Assembly: GCA_025210965.1 (NCBI GenBank)
Contig: JAOAQY010000239.1
Coordinates: forward strand, 1-32,078
DNA from: Tissierellales bacterium
GTDB lineage: Bacteria > Bacillota > Clostridia > Tissierellales > JAOAQY01
Reading direction: 5' to 3'
Length of the DNA stretch: 32,078 nt
The notes beneath the pieces were generated by a model, which was given only the letters and a program-made list of their open reading frames with translations, was not told the origin of the DNA and made no database searches. Below, piece by piece: positions 8,480-15,433 of the stretch. The number at the start of each line of letters is the position of its first letter. Positions within the stretch are counted from its first letter, which is position 1. The translations under genes and the position numbers were made by a program.

Positions 8480-9454
8480 ATGATATTAAAGGTGGAAAAT
8501 TTGATAACTAAATTTCACATGAAGGCAGGAGTAGTTAATGCTGTAAATGGTGTGGATTTTGAATTAAATGAAGGTGAAGTAGTTGCACTAGTTGGAGAAT
8601 CTGGTTCAGGTAAGAGCGTTACTTCGCTTTCAGTTATGGGACTTATACCAACACCACCTGGAGAGATAGCTGGTGGGAAAATTATATTTGACGGTGAAGA
8701 TTTACTGTCGAAAACGAAAAGGGAGATGCAGGATTTAAGAGGAAATAAGCTCTCTATGATATTTCAAGAACCTATGACTTCTTTAAATCCTGTGTTTACA
8801 ATAGGAAAGCAGATAAGTGAATCACTTATAAGACACAAAAAGCTGAAGAAAAAAGAGGCTATGAAAAAGACAATAAAAATGCTAGAGGCTGTTGGAATAC
8901 CGTCTCCAGAAGAAAGAGTAAAACAATATCCACATGAATTGTCAGGAGGCATGAGGCAAAGAATAATGATTGCTATCGCACTTGTTTGCGAGCCTAAATT
9001 GCTAATAGCAGATGAGCCAACAACGGCACTCGATGTTACGATACAGGCACAAATACTGGATTTGATGATTAGATTAAAAGAAGAATTTAATACGTCTATA
9101 CTTTTAATTACTCATGATTTGGGAGTAGTAGCTGAGGTAGCCGATAGAGTTGTTGTTATGTATTGTGGAAGAGTAGTTGAAACTGCAACAGTAGAAGAAC
9201 TTTTTGAAAAGCCACTCCATCCTTACACTTTTGGTCTTATAGAATCAATTCCTAAAATCGACGAAGAAGTAGACAGGCTTTTTATGATAGATGGGAATGT
9301 GCCCAATCCATTGAATATGCCAGCAGGATGTCCTTTTAAATCAAGATGTAGTAGGAAAATAAAAAAATGCGATTTAGAGGTTCCAAATATGAAGAATATA
9401 AATGGACGAAATGTAAGGTGTCATCTCTATGAAGATGAATTGGAGGTGAAGTAA
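8480..9454 (+). CDS. peptide ABC transporter ATP-binding protein, DppD type
   Basis: Cytoplasmic ATPase subunit, 324 residues. Walker A is GESGSGKS (39-46), the Q-loop is FQEPMTS, the ABC signature is LSGGM, Walker B is LLIADEP, and the H-loop is ITHDLGVV. The C-terminal oligopeptide-transporter extension carries four cysteines (GCPFKSRC, then KKCD, then RCHL). In this family such a cluster can hold an iron-sulfur centre, as reported for a mycobacterial dipeptide importer; here that is inference. The stop codon overlaps the start of the next gene as TAATG, which indicates translational coupling. Confidence 0.93.
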   Translation: MILKVENLITKFHMKAGVVNAVNGVDFELNEGEVVALVGESGSGKSVTSLSVMGLIPTPPGEIAGGKIIFDGEDLLSKTKREMQDLRGNKLSMIFQEPMTSLNPVFTIGKQISESLIRHKKLKKKEAMKKTIKMLEAVGIPSPEERVKQYPHELSGGMRQRIMIAIALVCEPKLLIADEPTTALDVTIQAQILDLMIRLKEEFNTSILLITHDLGVVAEVADRVVVMYCGRVVETATVEELFEKPLHPYTFGLIESIPKIDEEVDRLFMIDGNVPNPLNMPAGCPFKSRCSRKIKKCDLEVPNMKNINGRNVRCHLYEDELEVK

Positions 9455-10419
9455 TGACAAAATTATTAGAAGTAAAAGATTTAAAAATGCACTTCAATAT
9501 TGGTGGTGGATTTTTAGGAAAAGAAAAGAAAATAGTAAAAGCGGTAGATGGGTTGAATTTTCATATAGAAAAAGGGGAAACACTTGGCTTGGTTGGAGAA
9601 TCAGGGTGTGGTAAATCTACAACTGGAAAAATGCTCTCCAATTTGCTGACGCCAACAAGCGGAGAAATACTATTTGAAGGAAGAGACATAGCAAAATTAA
9701 GCAAAAAGGAAAAGCGTTCATTGGCAACAGATATACAAATAATATTTCAGGATCCATATGCTTCGCTAAATCCTAGAATGACAGTTGAGAGAATAGTGTC
9801 GGAGCCTCTTAGAATTAATAATATTGTTCCAAAAGAAGATATAGAAAAAGAAGTTCTAAGATTGCTGGATTGTGTTGGTATACCTTCTTTTTATAGAAAT
9901 AGGTACCCTCATGAATTTAGCGGAGGGCAAAGACAGAGAATAGGAATAGCTAGAGCACTTGCATTAAAACCAAAGCTTATAGTTTGTGATGAACCAGTAT
10001 CAGCTCTAGATGTGTCTATACAAGCACAAGTGCTAAATCTTTTGAAGGATTTACAAGAAGAATTTGATTTGACTTATCTTTTTATAGCTCATGGGCTTAA
10101 TGTAGTGAAGCATATTAGCGATAGAGTAGGGGTCATGTATTTAGGGAAGATGGTAGAACTTGGAGAAAAAAGAGAGCTTTATAAAAATCCTAATCATCCT
10201 TATTCTAAAGCGCTATTATCAGCTATACCTATACCGGACCCAAAAAAGAAGAATGATAGAATATTGCTAACAGGAGATGTGCCTAGTCCTATAAATCCGC
10301 CAAGTGGATGTACGTTTCATACTAGATGTAGATTTGCTGATGAATTATGCAAAAAAGAAAACCCTGAATTCAAGCAATTAGTTGAGAATCATTTTGTTGC
10401 ATGTCATAAATGTAAGTAG
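9454..10419 (+). CDS. peptide ABC transporter ATP-binding protein, DppF/OppF type
   Basis: Second ATPase subunit, 321 residues, forming a heterodimer with the product of the preceding gene. Walker A is GESGCGKS, the Q-loop is [11 protein letters not shown] (typical OppF/DppF), the signature is FSGGQ, Walker B is LIVCDEP, and the D-loop is SALD. The H-loop reads FIAHGLNVV: the switch histidine is present, but the usual HDL is HGL. The C-terminal extension again has the cysteine set ([12 protein letters not shown], and a terminal ACHKC). Its ATG overlaps the previous stop codon by one base. It is the last gene of the operon and is followed by a strong terminator. Confidence 0.93.
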   Translation: MTKLLEVKDLKMHFNIGGGFLGKEKKIVKAVDGLNFHIEKGETLGLVGESGCGKSTTGKMLSNLLTPTSGEILFEGRDIAKLSKKEKRSLATDIQIIFQDPYASLNPRMTVERIVSEPLRINNIVPKEDIEKEVLRLLDCVGIPSFYRNRYPHEFSGGQRQRIGIARALALKPKLIVCDEPVSALDVSIQAQVLNLLKDLQEEFDLTYLFIAHGLNVVKHISDRVGVMYLGKMVELGEKRELYKNPNHPYSKALLSAIPIPDPKKKNDRILLTGDVPSPINPPSGCTFHTRCRFADELCKKENPEFKQLVENHFVACHKCK

Positions 10420-10420
10420 A

Positions 10421-10454
10421 AAAATGGTGATAGAATATCTATCACCATTTTTTT
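10421..10454. terminator. terminator of peptide ABC operon
   Basis: AAAATGGTGATAGA pairs perfectly with TCTATCACCATTTT around an ATA loop, with a T run after it. The minus strand also reads out with a short T run, so it may serve the convergent membrane-protein gene too. Confidence 0.9.
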
Positions 10455-10513
10455 GAAAATAATATTAAATTGATATTGCATTTGTAATCATATTATAGCA
10501 ATGTCATATAAAA

Positions 10514-11257
10514 TTACAATCTATAAAAATTGTTTTTATGAGCAATGGACTTTTTGCTTAGAGCTATATAAACAAGACTCATCAGTAAGCACATGACACC
10601 GGTAATACCAAATTTGTATATTAAACCAGATGGCAACAATGAGAAAAAATGTGCGGATTTAGGTGGAGTTTCTAAATAGCCATAATTACCATTTACCAAA
10701 GGATTTAATATGCTAACAAAACTGCTGTATACAAGTATATAGATAATTATTTTCTTTAATTCTTTCCTATCAGGCACATAGCCATCAACTACACGGAGGA
10801 AAAGTGCAGCGAGGAGCATTCCACCATGTGTTATAAAGAACTGTACATACATAACGTGAGGAAATAGATAGCCAGATGTATCTGGGCTCAAAAGAGCAAT
10901 AACGCCTCCTAAATAACCTATGAAAAAAACTATAAAATTAAGTGATTTTTTATTGCTTATCAATGAGTATACTATACAAATACTTCCTGTTCTGCATAGA
11001 TAGAATGGAAGCCCATCTTTCAACATATTTATACTACTAGCAGCATACCAAGAATAAAGTAGTATTTGCTGAATTAAAATCAATACACCAAGGCATAACA
11101 TAAAGGTCCTTCTGTTTTTTTCATATCTTAATTTTTCCTGATTAGATACAATTAATGCTCCAAGTAATAAAATAATGAATATAGGAATAAGGTGATGAAT
11201 TGAAAACAGAGGAAATATTTTATTATCAAGCTCAGCTGTTGTGAAAAATTGTTCCAT
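10514..11257 (-). CDS. YwaF-type (TIGR02206-like) integral membrane protein
   Basis: Membrane protein of 247 residues with about six or seven hydrophobic segments. It matches my memory of the YwaF/TIGR02206 family: an N-terminal FSIHHLIP segment, the motif LPFYLCRTGSI (about 83-93), the motif FITHGGMLLA in the middle, and NGNYGYLETPPKS near 190. The function of the family is unknown. The start is well supported by AAGGAGG in front of the ATG. It lies 72 bases downstream of the acetyltransferase gene on the same strand with no obvious terminator between, so the two probably form one transcript. Confidence 0.82.
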   Translation of the reverse strand: MEQFFTTAELDNKIFPLFSIHHLIPIFIILLLGALIVSNQEKLRYEKNRRTFMLCLGVLILIQQILLYSWYAASSINMLKDGLPFYLCRTGSICIVYSLISNKKSLNFIVFFIGYLGGVIALLSPDTSGYLFPHVMYVQFFITHGGMLLAALFLRVVDGYVPDRKELKKIIIYILVYSSFVSILNPLVNGNYGYLETPPKSAHFFSLLPSGLIYKFGITGVMCLLMSLVYIALSKKSIAHKNNFYRL

Positions 11258-11329
11258 AGTAAACCTCCTTTCTTAAATGTTCATAATACATATTATTATA
11301 CACTCAAATTTAGTTTGTTTTCAATTAAA

Positions 11330-12121
11330 TTATCTATTATTTTCCATCCAATTTATAGCCCAATCTACTAGTTTGGGTTGACTTATAAATTTTACTTTAG
11401 CATTTCCAATAGTATAGGTTTTAATATTGTGTATTTTTTCAAATTCATCACCAAGTTTTATGAAATCACTATCATCTGGATTTTGAGTTTTATATGAAAT
11501 CCATTCACGCTTACCATTAACTAAAACTGCGCTATGTTCAACTATAAAGTTTTTTGAACTAAAATTAGCTCTAGCTTCTGATAAATGAAGAGAAGTGTTT
11601 TTATCATGATTAACTCCTAGGAGTAATACATATCCATCAAGATTGTATATTTTATCTAGGGGCGAACCTATTCCACATATGTTTGATAAATCATGATTGG
11701 ATACTATGTAGTTACTGTATTTTCCAACCGCAACTAAAGAACGAGATGGATGATCAGATCTATTAGCATTAGGCCAATTTCGAAGCATCTCCGCTATAGA
11801 GCCCATGCCAATAGATGGAGTGATATTTTTGTCATATGCAGGCCAGTGATCACGAATTACATCCCATTTTGACTGGTCTATTTCCCAGTGAACTCCAGTT
11901 TCGGGATCTAGATTTTTCCATGTTTGTGAGGGCATTATCAAAGTTCCTTCTTTACCTATTATTTCAAAAATAGCTCTTAATATAGTTTCTGAACCTCCAA
12001 CTACGTATCCAAGACTTTTAAGTGATGCATGCATAATTATAGTTTGACCTTCTGAAAGACCGCATTTTTTAAATTCAGATATTAAAATGTCCTTTGTTAA
12101 AAGTTGATTTATATTATTCAT
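11330..12121 (-). CDS. AAC(3)-family N-acetyltransferase
   Basis: Acetyl-CoA-dependent acetyltransferase of the Antibiotic_NAT (AAC(3)/YokD) family, 263 residues. Family motifs are MHASLKSLGYVVGG near the N-terminus, EGTLIMPSQTW, the HPSRSLVAVG segment, and GSPLDKIYNLDG followed by LLLGVNHDKNTSLHL. Named members acetylate the 3-amino group of aminoglycosides, but many chromosomal homologues have other or unknown substrates. I chose the ATG at 12121: GGAGG lies 8 bases upstream of it, while the ATG at 12136 would place this ribosome binding site inside the coding sequence, and the ATG at 12127 would be only 2 bases from it. It is transcribed with the YwaF-type gene. Confidence 0.87.
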   Translation of the reverse strand: MNNINQLLTKDILISEFKKCGLSEGQTIIMHASLKSLGYVVGGSETILRAIFEIIGKEGTLIMPSQTWKNLDPETGVHWEIDQSKWDVIRDHWPAYDKNITPSIGMGSIAEMLRNWPNANRSDHPSRSLVAVGKYSNYIVSNHDLSNICGIGSPLDKIYNLDGYVLLLGVNHDKNTSLHLSEARANFSSKNFIVEHSAVLVNGKREWISYKTQNPDDSDFIKLGDEFEKIHNIKTYTIGNAKVKFISQPKLVDWAINWMENNR

Positions 12122-12235
12122 ATTCATTTCCTCCATATTATAGGTTAGTAGCTGAAAATATTAGATTTTAGGTGTTTTTTTACAGGGTATTTTTTATGTA
12201 GTCTATTTAGCTAATATAATAAAGGGTATAATAAA

Positions 12236-12249
12236 GACAATATAATGTC
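12236..12249. promoter_or_regulatory. small inverted repeat in AT-rich divergent intergenic region
   Basis: GACA and TGTC are separated by six A/T bases, in the 250-base very AT-rich gap between the acetyltransferase and the first GGDEF gene. It could be an operator for either divergent gene. Short arms in AT-rich DNA make chance likely. Confidence 0.2.
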
Positions 12250-12288
12250 AAAATAATATAAAATTTTATATTAAAGAATAAAATAGAA

Positions 12289-12317
12289 TTGTTAAATATT
12301 CATTTAAATGATAAAAT
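12289..12317 (+). promoter_or_regulatory. predicted promoter of GGDEF gene pair
   Basis: TTGTTA, a 17-bp spacer, then TAAAAT. It lies about 60 bases before the ATG. I looked for a c-di-GMP riboswitch in this leader and saw none. Confidence 0.45.
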
Positions 12318-12374
12318 ACATTATCTAAGAATGTTTTACAGATAGTTAAGGGGAATTGATGGGGGCGAATTATA

Positions 12375-13325
12375 ATGAATTTGAAGAGAAGTATGAAGAA
12401 ATATATACAGGACTGGTATTTTATTGCAATTATAGTAGCTGTATTGACAACTGTATATATGAGTAGTGTTATTAATCATTATGGGATTTCAAGAAGTTTT
12501 TCAATTGAAGAAAAGTGGATAGATATACTTGGAGAGGGACTTTGTGCATGTTTTAGTTTTGGATGGATTATATTAATTATAATTACAGGTAGAATAAAGA
12601 AACTAAATGTTATAATGCTTACAGGTGGAATATTGTTCTATATAGGTCAGGTACAAGATTTGATAGATGAATTTTCTGATTTGCCTCCTTGGGGTAGTTA
12701 TGTTGAGGATATATTTTTTCCGGCGGGTCTTTTGTTAATAAGTATAGGTGTATACAATACGTATATTTACCAAACTGAGCTCATAAAAGAGATGACAAGC
12801 CTCAAAGATAAATATTCGAAATGGAGCTATATAGATGATTTGACAGGTCTTTATAATAGTAGATATTTATATGAAATATCTATAGAAAAATTACACAGTG
12901 CTCTTAGTCAAGAGGAACATTTATGTGTAGCTATGCTAGATATAGACAATTTTAAAAAATACAATGATACTTATGGTCATTTGGAAGGTGACCAGGTTTT
13001 GAAAAGATTTGGTGAAGTTATGAAGCAACACACTGGTGAAAAACATATCGCATTTAGGTATGGAGGCGAGGAGTTTCTAATTTTATTTTCTGATGTTGAT
13101 ATTGAAACTGCAGGTAAGATTGCAGATGAAATTAGGGAAATCTTATCGAAAGTAGAGTTTTCACCTATTGGCGAACCAATTAATTGCACTGTTAGTATAG
13201 GCGTAGCCGAATACCGAATAGGAGATGATTTGAAGGGTTTTATCAATAGAGCAGATCAAGCCATGTATAGGGCAAAACAAAATGGGAAAAATAGAGTTTT
13301 TTTAGACAGTCAATGGACAATATAG
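12375..13325 (+). CDS. membrane diguanylate cyclase (GGDEF)
   Basis: Predicted diguanylate cyclase that makes c-di-GMP from two GTP, 316 residues. Four hydrophobic segments at about 14-36, 50-72, 76-99 and 108-134 form an uncharacterised membrane sensor. A short helical stalk leads to a GGDEF domain at about 150-312, with DDLTGLYN at its start, the metal-binding LDIDNFKKYNDTYGH, and the active-site GGEEF at 230-234. The positions that hold the RxxD inhibitory site in other cyclases read GEKH here, so product inhibition through that site is not expected. The second cyclase gene starts 12 bases downstream. No EAL or HD-GYP partner is in the window. Confidence 0.9.
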   Translation: MNLKRSMKKYIQDWYFIAIIVAVLTTVYMSSVINHYGISRSFSIEEKWIDILGEGLCACFSFGWIILIIITGRIKKLNVIMLTGGILFYIGQVQDLIDEFSDLPPWGSYVEDIFFPAGLLLISIGVYNTYIYQTELIKEMTSLKDKYSKWSYIDDLTGLYNSRYLYEISIEKLHSALSQEEHLCVAMLDIDNFKKYNDTYGHLEGDQVLKRFGEVMKQHTGEKHIAFRYGGEEFLILFSDVDIETAGKIADEIREILSKVEFSPIGEPINCTVSIGVAEYRIGDDLKGFINRADQAMYRAKQNGKNRVFLDSQWTI

Positions 13326-13337
13326 GAGAGATAGCCT

Positions 13338-14891
13338 ATGGTAAATAAAAATAAATTGATGGAATCTTGGAGAAAAATAAGTGGAAAGTTTATAGTGCTT
13401 ATAATTATAGTGTGGATATTTATTTTATACATGCTTTATTCTAGTTATGAGAATGAAAAAAAGACTTATTTAAAAGCCGAATTGGATTCATTTGACTCTA
13501 AAATCGAGGCAACTTTAAAGACTTATGAATTATTTTCAAACTATATATTTGATCAAAGCATAAATAATCAGGAGGTACTAGATGTTTTTACAAAAGCATC
13601 AAAAGTGGAGGGCAAAGATAGAGATATTTTACGTCAAAAGTTATATGATATGCTAGTTGATAATTACAATGATATGACTGATTATAATTTTAGACAATTG
13701 CATTTTCATTTCTCAAATGGAGATAGTTTTCTAAGGTTTCATAGACCAGAGAAATATGGTGACAATTTAATTGATATAAGGGAATCCATAAGAATATCAA
13801 ATCAAGAGAATCGTTATGTTTTTGGCTTTGAAGAAGGACGCATATACAATGGATATAGATTTGTGTACCCGCTAAATTATGAAGGAGAACATATAGGTTC
13901 TGTAGAAGTATCTGTATCTATGGCTACTTTAATAAAGGTATTAACTGACTTGTATCCAGGGATGGATATTCATTTTATATTAGATGAGAAAGTTGTATCA
14001 AATAAAGTATTTGATGAGGAAAAGACAAATTATATGAGAAGTATTTTTTCTGATGATTATTTTGTCGATAAAGAAATACAGGAAAAATCGTTTAAACAAA
14101 ATAGAAAACTAACATTTGAGCAGACACGTGAGTTTTTTGAAATGCTAAAAACTCAAGTTGCAGAAAAAATTATTACAAAGGAAGATTTTACATTAGATGC
14201 TGATTATAATGGACATACTTATTTGACTCAGTTTCTATCTGTAGATAATGTGAAAAATGAGAAAGTAGGGTATTTAGTTGCTATAGTATCTAATGATCAG
14301 GTAAGAGCTATTGAAAGCGATGCAATTAAAGAGGGGCTACTGATAACACTAGTCGTATTTTTGTTTATAATATCATATAGAATATTGGTGAAAAGTCACA
14401 ACAAATTAAAGCAATCTTCAAGTCATGATTTTTTGACTAAAGCGTATAATAGACATAAATTTTTGGAAATGACATTAAATGAGGTGGAAAGATATAAAAG
14501 GTACAATGAAAAATTCAGTATTGTAATGATAGACATTGATCATTTCAAAAATGTAAACGATACTTATGGACATTCTGCAGGAGATCGAGTATTAGTAGAA
14601 CTTTCTAAATTAGTTCAAGATGCGATACGGTCAACAGATGTATTTGCTAGATGGGGTGGTGAAGAATTTATTTGTTTGCTTCCAAATACTAAAAAGAAAG
14701 ATGCCATTGTATTTGCAGAGAAAATAAGATTATCAATTGAAAAATACGATTTTAAAGAAGTTGGCTCAATAACAGCTAGTTTTGGAGTTGCAGATATTAA
14801 TATTGATGTTTCTATAGCTAGACTTATAGAATCGGCAGATGAAGCATTGTATAGGGCTAAAAATAATGGAAGAAATAGAGTCGAAGGTTAG
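13338..14891 (+). CDS. diguanylate cyclase with extracellular Cache-like sensor
   Basis: Predicted c-di-GMP synthase of 517 residues. A membrane helix at about 18-36 and another at about 330-348 enclose a large extracytoplasmic sensor domain. It resembles the dCache_3-type double Cache domain, with the segment LHFHFSNGDSFLRFHRPEKYG and later GYRFVYPLNYEGEHIGSVEV. The GGDEF domain (about 360-515) has DFLTKAYNRHKF, the metal site IDIDHFKNVNDTYGH, and the active-site GGEEF at 440-444. The RSTD inhibitory motif at 431-434 is intact. It is co-transcribed with the preceding GGDEF gene, with AGGAG overlapping the end of that gene. The ligand is unknown. Confidence 0.91.
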   Translation: MVNKNKLMESWRKISGKFIVLIIIVWIFILYMLYSSYENEKKTYLKAELDSFDSKIEATLKTYELFSNYIFDQSINNQEVLDVFTKASKVEGKDRDILRQKLYDMLVDNYNDMTDYNFRQLHFHFSNGDSFLRFHRPEKYGDNLIDIRESIRISNQENRYVFGFEEGRIYNGYRFVYPLNYEGEHIGSVEVSVSMATLIKVLTDLYPGMDIHFILDEKVVSNKVFDEEKTNYMRSIFSDDYFVDKEIQEKSFKQNRKLTFEQTREFFEMLKTQVAEKIITKEDFTLDADYNGHTYLTQFLSVDNVKNEKVGYLVAIVSNDQVRAIESDAIKEGLLITLVVFLFIISYRILVKSHNKLKQSSSHDFLTKAYNRHKFLEMTLNEVERYKRYNEKFSIVMIDIDHFKNVNDTYGHSAGDRVLVELSKLVQDAIRSTDVFARWGGEEFICLLPNTKKKDAIVFAEKIRLSIEKYDFKEVGSITASFGVADINIDVSIARLIESADEALYRAKNNGRNRVEG

Positions 14892-14943
14892 AAAAATATT
14901 ATATATGAAAAAAATGATAGTTTTCTTCAATTAAAATAAAAGA

Positions 14944-14973
14944 TTGCAATGAAGCGCGATGATTAGGTATAAT
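14944..14973 (+). promoter_or_regulatory. predicted promoter of carbonic-anhydrase-like gene
   Basis: TTGCAA, an 18-bp spacer, then a consensus TATAAT at 14968-14973, about 32 bases before the start codon. Confidence 0.6.
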
Positions 14974-15004
14974 ACAAATAAAGGCTTTTTGAAAGGAGTA
15001 TTAT

Positions 15005-15382
15005 ATGAAAAAGACATTTGTTACGACCATTAATTGTATGGATGGCCGCATCCAAATGCCAGTAAATCATTATATGAGGCAGCGATTTGATGCAGAATAT
15101 GTGGACACTATAACGGAAGCTGGACCTAATAGAATTTTGGCGTTAGAAGAACCTAGTGACTTAGTAGAATCTATAAAGAGAAGGTGTGAACTTTCTATAG
15201 ATTTGCACGATTCAGAAGTAATAGCTATAGTAGGACATGTTGACTGTGGAGGAAATCACGCAGATGACAATACCCAGAAAGAGCATATTAAAATTGCAAA
15301 AGAAAAGTTGAAAAAATGGTTTGATAAAACTGTAATTATTGGTCTGTGGTTAGATGAAACATGGACAGTTAAGGAAATATAA
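15005..15382 (+). CDS. short beta-carbonic-anhydrase-like protein
   Basis: Protein of 125 residues with the zinc-site motifs of beta-carbonic anhydrases: C11-x-D13-x-R15 (CMDGR) and H78-x2-C81 (HVDCGG). That supplies two Cys, one His and the Asp-Arg pair. Standard beta-class enzymes are about 180-220 residues, so this is a compact variant and the region after the HxxC motif is short. The frame ends with a normal stop and a strong terminator, and nothing suggests a frameshift. I recall a family of short carbonic-anhydrase-like proteins with these features; CO2 hydration has not been established for it as far as I know. It has its own promoter and AGGAG, so it is likely monocistronic. Confidence 0.75.
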   Translation: MKKTFVTTINCMDGRIQMPVNHYMRQRFDAEYVDTITEAGPNRILALEEPSDLVESIKRRCELSIDLHDSEVIAIVGHVDCGGNHADDNTQKEHIKIAKEKLKKWFDKTVIIGLWLDETWTVKEI

Positions 15383-15386
15383 ATAA

Positions 15387-15430
15387 AAAAGCAATAAGCA
15401 TGAGCTCTCGGGTTCATGCTTATTGCTTTT
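15387..15430. terminator. bidirectional terminator
   Basis: AAAAGCAATAAGCATGA pairs perfectly with TCATGCTTATTGCTTTT (17 bp) around a 10-nt loop, with T runs available on both strands. It separates the convergent carbonic-anhydrase-like gene and the large secreted-protein gene. Confidence 0.93.
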
Positions 15431-15433
15431 AAT

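Noticed and set aside
11330-12121. Acquired aminoglycoside-resistance gene
   Set aside because: The family name suggests it, but there is no mobile element, base composition matches the neighbours, and chromosomal homologues of unknown substrate are common.
12137-12374. c-di-GMP riboswitch ahead of the two cyclase genes
   Set aside because: I looked for the GEMM-type core and found only AT-rich sequence without the conserved strings.
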